Source: Rotaria sordida
Taxonomy: Eukaryota; Rotifera; Eurotatoria; Philodinida; Philodinidae
Length of the DNA: 64,000 nt
Direction of reading: 5' to 3'
Assembly: GCA_905250125.1 (NCBI GenBank)
Contig: CAJNOL010000237.1
Location: 124,001 to 188,000 of the forward strand
In this document: in pieces, positions 25,664 to 34,355 of the stretch
Layout of the letters: the number at the start of each line of letters is the position of its first letter
Position numbering within the stretch: the stretch's first letter is position 1
Position numbers and translations under genes: made by a program
Notes under the pieces: model-generated
Seen by the model: only the letters and a program-made list of their open reading frames with translations
What the model was told of the DNA's origin: nothing
Database searches by the model: none

Positions 25664-27243
25664 ATGGGCCTTTGCAAATGTCCACAACGCAAAGTGTCTA
25701 CTTTATTTTGTTTTAAACATCATGTTAATGTTTGTGAATCATGTCTTGTTAATGAACATTCACAATGTATTGTACGTTCATATGTATCTTGGTTACAAGA
25801 TAATGATTATAATCCAAATTGTGCTTTATGTCAACGTTCATTAACTGAAACTGGTGATGAAACTATACGTCTTATTTGTTATGATTTATTTCATTGGTCA
25901 TGTCTTAATGAATATTTTCATTCATTTCCAAATCATACAGCACCTGATGGATATATATGTCCAACATGTCATACATGTGTTTTTCCACCATCAAATCTTG
26001 TTTCACCTGTTGCTGATAATGTACGAAATAAATTATCAACAGTTAATTGGGCAAATAGATTACCAATATTATCGTCAAATGATTCAAATTTAAGTCAAGA
26101 TAAACAACCATTATTAACTGAAACTGATAATAATGGTTATGTTATTGTTAATCCAAAAATTAATGGAGGACATATAGGAAGTACTAGTGGATTATCACAT
26201 CATCCACATCGATCTATTGATATGATACAAGGAACAACAATATTAACAACTAGAGTATGTTTATTGAAATTTATTTTGTCCTTGATCAGTTTTTATATTT
26301 TAATTGAATAATCAAACATTCAATCTAGATTATCTTTTTCTTTTGTGATAAAAGGAATTTATTACTATACAGAGCCGTACAAGGAAGAAAAGATCGATCG
26401 ACGGAAGTTTTTACTATCGGAAACTGCGCCTGTTAGACATCAGGACTCGAAATAAGTTACCTGGTTTGGCCGAGAGAGATTTTTTCTCCGAATCGGGCAG
26501 ATGCAAAACCTTTGTCGAGCCACTCGGTCTAAACTTAATTGATTTTTCATCAACATTTTTTACATGGGTTTTGTTGCATCTCGCAACTGATAACATCTCA
26601 GAAATCTTTATTATGTGAACATTTCGGTAGTTTCATTTATTCGATTCAATGACATTTCTCATCTACATGGAAGGAGTCGAGTGCATTAATAAATGACTAC
26701 AGTGATTGTAGAGTTCTATCATTTTCTAAGTTCGATCGGGCTATCAAAAAGTGATTCGATTTCGACGCTTTTAGAATATCAATCTACATACATTATAATA
26801 GATGAAAAACTATGTGTGTTAATTTTCGTCTAGATTCTTCATTTGATTTCATTAAATTCTCTATAATTGTTATATTTTAGCCATCACAAATGGATTCTGA
26901 TGATGAAGATAAATATAAACGTCGTAGTGTTTTTACATGGTTAGCTCGATGGTTACGTTCTCGACAACCAACTAATCGCAAGGGTATTTCAATGAATAAT
27001 CGAACACAAATATCTCGTATTCGTTTTACATGTTATATGATATTAATAATTTTATTTGTTTTTATAACAATTCTAACAGTTTTATATCATTTAACACGTG
27101 GTGATAATAATGAAAATTTTGATCGTATTAGTGATCCACAATTTAATCCATTAAATAATCCATTTATACGTGTTGGTAATCGATTATTAAAAAATCCTTT
27201 AAAAAGTTCTGATTCACTTATCGATAAGGATCAATTACAGTGA
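25664..27243 (+). CDS. ZFPL1: Zinc finger protein-like 1 (ZFPL1), 2 exons, 317 aa
   Basis: Exons are 25664-26254 and 26881-27243; the intron has a GTATGT donor and a TATATTTTAG acceptor, and both junctions are phase 0. The start [20 protein letters not shown] is nearly that of animal ZFPL1. A B-box-type zinc site (residues 4-45, Cys/His-rich) is followed by a RING-like domain ([31 protein letters not shown]; about 50-110). [15 protein letters not shown] and LSTVNWANR are also family landmarks. Exon 2 has the acidic [11 protein letters not shown] motif, then WLARWLRSR, one transmembrane helix (about 247-268) and the tail [19 protein letters not shown]1 is a cis-Golgi tail-anchored protein that binds GM130. 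Length matches the human protein (310 aa). It heads a same-strand series of four genes. Confidence 0.96.
26255..26880 (+). other. ZFPL1 intron (626 bp) with a GC-richer insert-like block
   Basis: The interval is bounded by GTATGT and TTTTAG. Between about 26370 and 26590 the composition is clearly more GC-rich than the surrounding intron (GAAACTGCGCCTGTTAGACA, GGTTTGGCCGAGAG), suggesting an inserted repeat, but I could not find its ends. No coding signal. Confidence 0.5.
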
Positions 27244-27450
27244 AATATTTCATAAACATCATTAATCTTTTTTTTTTGTTCATCTATTGGTTTATTTTAT
27301 TTCACATTAAAATTTTTTTTTTTTTGTATATTGATAAATTTTGTTTTAAGACAAAGGGAAAAAAACCAACATTGGAAAATATTCATCTATCTGTCTAAGA
27401 AATCAGATATATATATATATATATATATAAATCTCAATATATGTTTTTAG

Positions 27451-28119
27451 ATGAATATTATTCGTCGTTTTCTTTCAACTTCAACAGAAAATAGTTCTTA
27501 TACTATTTCATCACGTCTTCTTAATCGTAATCCACGTACACTTGAATGGCAAAATTTACAATGGCGTTCGATTGGTTGGCCATTACAATATCCATCAAAA
27601 GGTTACTTACATCGTGCACGTCTTCTTTCATCTGGTAGACATTTAATAGCACAAATTGATCATTATTATACAGGAAATACTTGTGTACAAGCATCAACAC
27701 GTGAATGGGCTATTCGAAAACATTTAGCTACATGTAAAGATCGTTCTGTTGCTTATAATCTTGGATTAATATTAGCACAACGTGCAGAACAATGTGGAAT
27801 AACAAAAATATGTTTTGGTCATCCATATGATCAACAATATGAAAAATCTTCTCGTTTACAATATTTTTATCGTGGTTTAATTGATTCAAATATTGAATTT
27901 GAACAAAGAGAAAATAATCAAACTCAAATGACAAAAGATTCAATTGATGGTATTAATTATGATGAACATGAACATGATGTTAGATATACACCACCAAAAA
28001 TTCATTATCCACCAGATACATATCAAGAAAAATTACATTATTTTCAATTAGGATTAAATAAAAAGAATGAACTATTATCAAATAATGAAATCAATAAAGA
28101 AGAAAAAATTTCATCGTAA
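27451..28119 (+). CDS. MRPL18: Mitochondrial ribosomal protein uL18m (MRPL18), 222 aa, intronless
   Basis: A single open frame starts at ATG 27451, directly after TGTTTTTAG. The conserved core NRNPRTLEWQNL is followed by a region of the type W(R)-x-P-x-K-x-Y-x-H-R-x-R-L, then VQASTREWAIRKHL, which is the hallmark (V-S-A-S-T-R-E-W-A-I-K-K-H-L in vertebrates), and LGLILAQRAEQCGI. The short Ser/Thr-rich N-terminus fits a mitochondrial targeting peptide. uL18m is part of the large mitoribosomal subunit central protuberance. At 222 aa it is longer than human MRPL18 (180 aa) because of a charged C-terminal tail after about residue 150. It follows ZFPL1 by 207 bp on the same strand. The splice acceptor touching the ATG suggests leader trans-splicing. 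Confidence 0.93.
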   Translation: MNIIRRFLSTSTENSSYTISSRLLNRNPRTLEWQNLQWRSIGWPLQYPSKGYLHRARLLSSGRHLIAQIDHYYTGNTCVQASTREWAIRKHLATCKDRSVAYNLGLILAQRAEQCGITKICFGHPYDQQYEKSSRLQYFYRGLIDSNIEFEQRENNQTQMTKDSIDGINYDEHEHDVRYTPPKIHYPPDTYQEKLHYFQLGLNKKNELLSNNEINKEEKISS

Positions 28120-28379
28120 TAGATTTCATGTTTTTCTTTATAGTAAAAACTTTTTGTATGTATATATATATAGAATAACAACGATCAAAAATGACAAACT
28201 ATATCGGTACATGTCTTGTTTTTATTCTTGATGAAGGTCCTGTATTGGATTGGATTGAAAAGCCAGTCAAGTTCTTTCCTAAGTAGAATCTATCGATTTA
28301 GTTTATGTGATCCTACCCGAATACAGGATTCTATCATGAAAACTAATTTTCGATTTCAGATCTTGTCGTTGTTCCTATC

Positions 28380-28891
28380 TTAAGATCACCTCTAAAAAAA
28401 AAAGTCACTTTTCGTCAGCATGATCGAAACTAAGATAAATGCAGAGAAAGATAGTCCGTGATCTAATCTCTCATAAATGATAAAAATTTTTTGAAGATTT
28501 TTCTCATCTCCTATTCGAAAAATAAGCTGTTTCTGGAAAAAAACAAAAATTTTTTTTTTCGTTTTATGGGTTGTAGATCGTATCTTCCAGAATTCTCGAA
28601 GGAGCTTCATTGTAGCCAATAACTTTTGTTTTTGTTTAAAAGTTCGTGTTTAGGGCTAGCGATTCTCGTGACCGTTTTGTTAAAATAAGCTTTTTTTTAG
28701 TATCATAGAAGAATATATAGAGTGAGCCTAAATGTTTGCCAAATGTGTTATTTTTGAGCCTTGTTTGGTGAATATCTCTGTCGGCTGAAAATTTTTTTGT
28801 ATATGTAACTATCCACTCTCAATATATGCACAAAGTTTCAGCTCAATAGCACGTTCTAGCTTGGAGAACCTATTTTGAGAGGAAGCCTTAA
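28380..28891. mobile_element. TTAA-flanked non-autonomous element, copy 2
   Basis: It starts TTAAGATCACCTCTAAAA and ends, read on the other strand, TTAAGGCTTCCTCTCAAAA, so the terminal inverted repeats share CYTCTMAAAA. It is a diverged relative of 4680-5192 along its length (shared AAGTCACTTTTCGTCAG, GTCCGTGATCTAATCT, TAAAAATTTTT and the AATATCTC block). TTAA at both edges suggests piggyBac-mediated insertion. Confidence 0.65.
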
Positions 28892-28892
28892 G

Positions 28893-29160
28893 ATACAGCT
28901 AGGATCAAAGCGTGTCTTTTACATTGCTCATATATGCAACGGAAGATTCGATATTATTATTTCAGGATAGAAGGAAATCAAAAGACTTGAAACTTCCACA
29001 ACAAACTACTTTGATAAAGACTTGTCTCTATACAGAGTTGCAAGTCAAAGTTCGAAAATCAATTTTTCTGAAGGGAACTACAGCATTCATTTAAAAATTA
29101 CCGTAAACTGGTAGTATCTATACAGCAATAAGCTAACGATTGATCTAAATAGAATGATAT
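28893..29160. repeat. Repeat fragment related to the 15.6-16.8 kb palindrome
   Basis: The block carries GTTCGAAAATCAATTTTT and CAATAAGCTAACGATT, which correspond to ATTCGAAAATCATTCATT and TAATAAGCTAAGAGC near 16300-16360, in the same order. The incidental 60-codon frame at 28912-29094 has no protein-family resemblance. Confidence 0.5.
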
Positions 29161-29422
29161 AGATCGATTCGATTTCCAAAATATCATGTAGAACCGAAAC
29201 TGTTAAATCATAAGATAAATACGAAAATTTTAAATATATTTTAAGCAAGTTTTCACTATTAAATTGTTGAGATTAAAGACGTCACATATTTCAGTACTTA
29301 AACAAAACAATATTATACATATATACTGATATTTCTTAGTCTAGAGACATCCCCTTTGATCGCATTTTTTAATTTCTATGTGTTAGAAGTCAGTATGCAT
29401 GCTTTTTGTTTTTAAATTTCAG

Positions 29423-30055
29423 ATGTTAAATCGTCTTTTCTCCCACTATGTTCCTTTATCAATATCAACATTTCAACAATCTCTTCGTTTTTTATCATTA
29501 ACATCTATTAATTATAAACGTTCACATGCTGATATACGTGACGGAGCTGTACGTGAAATAAATTTACATCCAGAAAAAATTCAAACACCATTAAGTATTG
29601 ATGTTGATAAATATTATGGTGGTTCTGGTCAAGTTCGTGAAACAGATTTCGAAAAATTAATTGGTGATACAAATAATCCTGAAATTCTACAAGTTAAATA
29701 TGAAGATTTACCAATTGTTCATATGAAATGTACACGTAATAATACATTAGTAGATGTTAGTGATTGTACAGGACAACAAATATTTCGTACATCATGTGGT
29801 GTTGTTGGTTTTCATAATGCAAAAAAAGGTACAACAACAGCAGCACAAGCTGTTGGAATACATATGGGAAATAATTTATTAAGACGTAATATGAAACATG
29901 TACGAGTTGTTGTTAAAGGTACTGGTCCAGGACGTTTAATGGCAATAAAAGGTTTACAATTAGCTGGGATTGATATTGTTACTATAACTGATAATACTAG
30001 TATTCCAACATTACATGTTGGATTACAACGACCAAAGAAAATGAGACGTGTTTAG
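29423..30055 (+). CDS. MRPS11: Mitochondrial ribosomal protein uS11m (MRPS11), 210 aa, intronless
   Basis: I chose ATG 29423, which directly follows the acceptor-like AAATTTCAG, over the in-frame ATG at 29399 that lies inside the pyrimidine-rich stretch. The C-terminal half is unmistakably uS11: NAKKGTTTAAQAVGIHMG, HVRVVVKGTGPGRLMAIKGL, ITDNTSIPTLHVGLQRPKKM. The N-terminal about 90 residues contain a basic, Ser/Thr-rich targeting region and a mitochondrial-specific extension. The protein belongs to the small mitoribosomal subunit platform, close to the mRNA exit region. Its stop codon is 36 nt before the EMC4 start codon, so the two are probably co-transcribed. Confidence 0.94.
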   Translation: MLNRLFSHYVPLSISTFQQSLRFLSLTSINYKRSHADIRDGAVREINLHPEKIQTPLSIDVDKYYGGSGQVRETDFEKLIGDTNNPEILQVKYEDLPIVHMKCTRNNTLVDVSDCTGQQIFRTSCGVVGFHNAKKGTTTAAQAVGIHMGNNLLRRNMKHVRVVVKGTGPGRLMAIKGLQLAGIDIVTITDNTSIPTLHVGLQRPKKMRRV

Positions 30056-30091
30056 ATAGTCTTTTGTTTGTTTTTTTGTTTTTTTCTTCAG
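30056..30091 (+). promoter_or_regulatory. Intercistronic pyrimidine tract and trans-splice-type acceptor
   Basis: The 36 nt between the MRPS11 stop and the EMC4 ATG are almost entirely T/G runs ending TTTTTTCTTCAG, with the AG immediately before ATG. There is no room for a promoter or a conventional polyadenylation region. This arrangement is what an SL trans-splicing site inside an operon looks like. Seen directly: spacing and motif. Inferred: the trans-splicing. Confidence 0.65.
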
Positions 30092-30764
30092 ATGTCTAAT
30101 CAATATCCAAGTAGTACTACTACATCGACACGGTCGATTCCTTCACGTCGAAAATGGTTTATCGATTTACAAATGCGTAAACATGAACGTTTAGCTGTTG
30201 CTATAACAACAACAGCAAGTAGTGATAATGCTTTAACAACAACAACAACAGCTACTAATGATACTCTTGTATTAACACCTATTGGTTATAGTGAACACAG
30301 AGTAGCAGATATAGTAACACGCGAAGATGATGATCATTTATTAGCTAAGCGTTCATGGGATATAGCATTACAACCAATAAAACAATTACCAATGAATATG
30401 ATTTTTGCATGGATGGCTGGAAATTCATTTTCACTTATGTCAATTATGATTGTTGTTATGTTATTTATGAAACCAATACAAGTGAATAATTTTATTTTTA
30501 TTCTTTTTTTTTTAATGAATTTTTCTTCTTTAGTCTATATTTTCTCTTGGTTCAGCATTTTCATCATTAGAACATGAAGGTGTAGTTGGAAATATATGGT
30601 TACATAAAGTTATCTATTTTTTGGGTAATTTAACACATTTAGCATTAGCTTTATATAAATGTCAATCAATGGGTTTATTACCAACTTATAATTCAGATTG
30701 GATTGCATTTGCTGCTCAACAAACACAAATGGAAATGACTGTTGGAGGATTTTCTTATTCCTAA
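30092..30764 (+). CDS. EMC4: ER membrane protein complex subunit 4 (EMC4), 2 exons, 206 aa
   Basis: Exons are 30092-30481 and 30534-30764, with a 52-nt intron (GTGAAT...CTTCTTTAG, phase 0). The central block LAKRSWDIALQPIKQLPMN, followed by WMAGNSFSLMSIMIVVMLFM and KPIQ, matches the EMC4 pattern (KRCWDIALxPLKQIPMN, MAGN, RPIQ). Exon 2 continues with a second hydrophobic stretch and ALYKCQSMGLLP, NSDWIAF and METVGGFS-like ending, again as in EMC4. EMC4 is a membrane subunit of the EMC insertase in the ER, which inserts tail-anchored and multipass proteins. The Thr-rich N-terminus (about residues 1-70) is longer than in human EMC4 (183 aa). It is the downstream member of the apparent MRPS11-EMC4 operon. 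Confidence 0.95.
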
Positions 30765-31479
30765 TTAATTGTTTTCTTTTTCTTTTTCTGATGCGTTCCA
30801 TTGTTCTTATGTTTTATGCAAACAAATAAAACAAATTAATAAGAATTTTATTTATTTCATTTCGAAGTGAATGAAACAGAGATTTTGATGATGATTAAAT
30901 AGTATTAACAAAATGCTATAGGATCGATGAAGCATCGTACAAAGCGAAGAACAGTAGACAGCCTGTTCATAGTGTATGCACGATTTACTCGGCTTTTTTT
31001 TATCGAGTTTTTATAATTTGCCTATTAAATTAATATTTTCAATTCAAAAAAAGTCGATTTTAATATGCCAAATTTTTTCCTATTTAATGAATAATTCAAC
31101 TTGAAAACTAACCGACAACAGTCGATGTGGCTGGAAAAAAATAATAAGTGAAAGAATCGTGGTTTGAACAACATGGAGTAAGTCAGTAACTTAAGATGAA
31201 AAAGCGCTGAAATCTACATTGCAGTAATTTTCATTTCACTTGCTCGAAATGTTATGATTTTACAAGAATAAAAAGCTTTGATAATGCATCCACCCAAAAT
31301 GATATCTTTTATTAGAGCTATTTAGAAAAGCTCACATTCCTGAAAAAATAGACTATACCTGAACAAATCTAGTAAAATCTTTCTAGTTCATTGTACGATC
31401 ATTGATTGTCAACAACTAAATATTCCTACTGTATCTCAAAAATTTTATTTCGATTTGTCGACAAGTAAAGATAAAAATG
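30765..31479. other. Intergenic region downstream of EMC4
   Basis: It contains the EMC4 3' UTR, with an AATAAA-like signal (CAAATAAAACAAATTAATAA near 30822). The rest is AT-rich with no recognisable gene or element. The next plausible coding sequence (31480 onward) is on the opposite strand, so the two are convergent. Confidence 0.5.
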
Positions 31480-31758
31480 TTAACAATCACTTGCACTATA
31501 CTCATTATCATCATATGAAGCATGACATGCACAATTGATTCGTTGTCTTTTGTTGGCTCGAGATAATTTTTGTTTTGAATGATGATGTCTTAATGACTTT
31601 TTTCGATAATAATTATCCGACAATGAAGATATTGATGGTGATAACTTATTATAACGACGTTGTTTATGAGCCAATTCTCGATCACAATAATCATTACTAA
31701 TTCTTTTTTTTGATACTGAATAGTATTGTTTATCTAAATATCCGAAATGATGATCTTG
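31480..31758 (-). CDS. Unidentified open frame, possible second part of the 31734-32099 gene
   Basis: On the minus strand the frame is open from a TGA at 31759-31761 to a stop at 31480. It reads HHFGYLDKQYYSVSKKR, then AHKQRRYNKLSPSISSLSDN, and ends DDNEYSASDC. It is rich in Ser, Lys, Arg and His, has no family I recognise, and has no ATG near its upstream end. Its codon usage looks like that of the other local genes. It overlaps the end of the 31734-32099 frame in a different phase, so it may be a continuation through a short intron or a frameshift. Confidence 0.3.
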   Translation of the reverse strand, partial: QDHHFGYLDKQYYSVSKKRISNDYCDRELAHKQRRYNKLSPSISSLSDNYYRKKSLRHHHSKQKLSRANKRQRINCACHASYDDNEYSASDC

Positions 31759-32099
31759 TCACTATTAGCAATATAATATCTACCGTGTGATCGTGAATTC
31801 CACAGTAGAATTGGTGCTCGATTAAAATTCGATGATCGCTGTAATGAAGGTATTGCATATCGTTGATTGAAACCTGAGATATAGGACTCGAACGTACGCA
31901 TAGGAGGTGGTATTGGTCCATCATGTATCTCTGCATAATCATATTTATATCTTTGTTGTTTTTTATCACCATCACCTGTTGTTTTCTTTGAAAATTGATT
32001 TATATTAGTTGTTTTTTTAATGATCTCAGATATTTTTAAAAGAGCATCAATAATTGCTTTTTCAGTCTGATATCGTTGAATTGAAGAAAATTTTTTCAT
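31734..32099 (-). CDS. Hypothetical protein, 121 aa
   Basis: The first ATG is at 32099 (MKKFSSIQRYQTEKAIIDAL); extending to 32180 would require a TTG start. An acceptor-like CCATTTTAG lies upstream at about 32183-32191. The product is basic, with a predicted helical N-terminus (AIIDALLKISEIIKK), then DGPIPPPMRTFESYI and a Tyr/Asn/Arg-rich tail. No known domain is recognised and no membrane helix is clear. The stop at 31734 falls within the other-frame open region described at 31480-31758, so the true gene may be longer. Confidence 0.4.
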   Translation of the reverse strand: MKKFSSIQRYQTEKAIIDALLKISEIIKKTTNINQFSKKTTGDGDKKQQRYKYDYAEIHDGPIPPPMRTFESYISGFNQRYAIPSLQRSSNFNRAPILLWNSRSHGRYYIANSDKIIISDI

Positions 32100-32529
32100 T
32101 GGTAGAGAAAAACAAAAGAACGATACAACAATGGCGTGAAAAAGAAAAAAAAATATCTTAGCAGCTTGAATGAGCGCCAATTCTAAAATGGAATTATAGA
32201 AATCTTTCTACGAACGTGCAAGTCAATCGAAGAATTTTTATTACGGTACGAAGCACTATATAGTTATCGTTCTCGATTTTCTTTTTTACTTCATAGATAT
32301 TCCACCAGAATCGTTATTTTGTGACACGATAGTCTAAAGATCGAAGAGTAGTTGTTGCAAAGTTTCGTTTTTTTTCCGCGATAATGACAACAAGTTTCAA
32401 CAGCAAAAGTAATTAGATCGAATGTTGCTGCCATCGTTCGAAATTTTCGTTACATCGATGATCGGTAAGAACAATTTAAAACTTATTCATTCGTCTCGCA
32501 TTTTAAACGAAACTTACATCGATATGATA

Positions 32530-32730
32530 ATACATCAATGCCCTTTTGGAGTTATGACCGTTACACTGGTTTTTTTAACTTTTGGCACGGTATTTATTTA
32601 AAAAAGAACGGACAAACAAAGTTTTAGATCAAAATTCATTTGTCCGATTGTTTTTTTATAAATACCATGCCAAAGATGAAAAATTCATTACAATGACCAC
32701 ACCTTCAAAAGATCAGTGTATTGGAAAGAA
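32530..32730. repeat. Imperfect palindromic element (about 200 bp)
   Basis: Core arms are TTGGCACGGTATTTATTTAA and its near-inverse TTATAAATACCATGCCAAA, with GGACAAA/TTTGTCC pairs inside. The symmetry extends outward weakly (GTTATGACCGTTACACTGG against a reversed GTGTGGTCATTGTAA). It has the appearance of a small MITE; the target duplication is unresolved. Confidence 0.6.
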
Positions 32731-32996
32731 TCCTTCCAGGTTTATTCTAGTCTCAATAGACCCTACGTAATGATTGAGATCTCATTTCAAACGCGAGGTA
32801 TCACCTCGGATGATTTCTTCGTAAGTATATGTCTGTTTTCCATTGACTCGACAAAAATCATGTCATAGTTCTTTATTTTCATACAGAAATTAAGAGTTGA
32901 TTGAATGTGATCGATTGATTGTGCATTTTTTTCAATTCTGTAGACTTGGAATTTCTTCATATTATTGTCAGTGAGAGCATAAATTCAATTCAAAAT

Positions 32997-33066
32997 GAGG
33001 GTGTGGGTGTGACTGTGGCTGTGGGTTAAAATGAAGAGAAGACCCACATCCGCACTCGCCCACACC
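32997..33066. repeat. TGTGGG-type hexamer runs in inverted orientation
   Basis: Four consecutive hexamers TGTGGG TGTGAC TGTGGC TGTGGG are followed, after about 18 nt, by CCCACATCCGCACTCGCCCA in the opposite sense. TGTGGG is reported as the bdelloid telomeric hexamer, so this may be an interstitial telomere-like tract, although the degenerate units and hairpin form could equally be a local minisatellite. Confidence 0.5.
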
Positions 33067-33229
33067 TTCAATATTTTCAGAACGCGAGATCAATCCTTTG
33101 AGTTTTGCTGGTATACATGTGTACCACCTTGAGAATTTTATAGTCTTCGAGTTTTTGAGAAACTTGGAGAAGTATTTTCAATAAATATTAGAAGTCGGCA
33201 GAGGCCCGTACAAACTTGCACGGATGATA

Positions 33230-33549
33230 GGATATATGGATGATATTTAAAAAGTGTACTATGTCAAGTTTCTGTGGTCCGAAAAAAGATTTCACTACAT
33301 AATCTGACAGTAAAGACGGAAGTAGGAAGCAAATTCCTTGTCTATTGACTATAATTCAATACAACATCTGTATTGGAGGAGTCAATTTGCCTGTTCAGAC
33401 AATAGAATGCTATGCTATTGATCGAAAATCAAAGGGAAACTGGACAGGAATATTTTTGCATTTTCTAAATATGTTACTAGTAAATTCGTTCGTTTATTAT
33501 AAACAGATCTCTTCTTCTAATATTAGTGTATTAGAATATGTGCCATCTA
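33230..33549 (+). pseudogene. piggyBac-type (DDE_Tnp_1_7) transposase fragment, interrupted
   Basis: In the plus frame the sequence reads SKDGSRKQIPCLLTIIQYN, then GGVNLPVQTIECYAI, DRKSKGNWTG and IFLHFLNMLLVNSFVYYKQI. This matches the C-terminal part of piggyBac transposases, where YNxxMGGVDLxDQ is followed by RKSxKWW and IFxHLLDxxxxNSxILYK. The frame starts and stops erratically (upstream part out of frame) and is broken at 33548-33549 by the TA-flanked MITE. The catalytic DDD core is not present in the window. It is a degraded relic. Confidence 0.65.
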
Positions 33550-34355
33550 AAGGGTGTTTCATAAGTTTCGACCCTATTTTTATTTTGGTTTTATGCTTGT
33601 TATATTTTAAGGTAAAGAGGCAGGGTCTATATATTTTTGAAGAGTAGTGTCTAAGCTATCATCCAATATAATTTGAGTCGAATTTGCATGAAATCAGAAA
33701 AAGTACTGAATTGATAAAGATATTGAAAAAAAACTTGATCAAAATCAGATTTTCGAATAATACAGAATTTCGTTTGCTTGTCTTTAGTAGGTCATATCTT
33801 TATCACGACAAAAGCAAATAGTCCTAAATTTTCAGTGTAAGTAGAGCCCATTTGGATCTACTATCTATAAAAATTTCATCAATCTTTTTTCTGCTAAAAC
33901 AGAGTTATCCTCAAAATAGTGAAAATTTTGGAATCTCCATGGTGAGCACTAGAGAATCTGAAAAACCTGAAATTGTTAATGGTCAATATGTCGAGAATAA
34001 CTTTATTTTAGTAAGATTAAAATTAATGAGATTTTCATGGATAGTAGATCCAAATGAGCTCTACTTACACTGAAAATTTCGGACTATTTGCTTTTGTCGT
34101 GATAAAGATATGACCTACTAAAGACAAGCAAACGAAATTCTGTAATATTCGAAAATCTGATTTTGATCAAGTTTTTTTCAATATTTGTATCAATTCAGTA
34201 CTTTTTCTGATTTCATGCAAATTCGACTCAAATTATATTGGATGATAGCTTAGACACTACTCTTCAAAAATATATAGATCCTGCCTCTTAACCTTAAAAT
34301 ATAGCAAGAATAAAAATAAAAATAAAAATGGGGCCGAAACTTATAAAACACCCTT
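33550..34355. mobile_element. 806-bp palindromic MITE with TA duplication (Tc1/mariner-like)
   Basis: Ends are AAGGGTGTTTCATAAGTTTC and its inverse GAAACTTATAAAACACCCTT, flanked by TA on both sides (33548-33549, 34356-34357). Arms of about 350 bp are nearly identical (for example TCGTTTGCTTGTCTTTAGTA is perfectly mirrored), so the element is young or its arms are being homogenised. It sits inside the piggyBac transposase relic. A short plus frame at 33852-34073 spans the centre and is not a recognised protein. Confidence 0.88.

Larger units (their letters stand above)
28120..29422. other. Mobile-element island between MRPL18 and MRPS11
   Basis: The 1.3-kb gap holds a TTAA-flanked element (28380-28891) and, next to it, a block (28893-29160) related to the intronic repeat at 15.6-16.8 kb. 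The remainder is AT-rich. The pyrimidine-rich acceptor for MRPS11 (TTTTTAAATTTCAG) occupies its last bases. No gene is seen. Confidence 0.6.

Noticed and set aside
27728..27943. 71-codon minus frame
   Set aside because: Antisense shadow of MRPL18.
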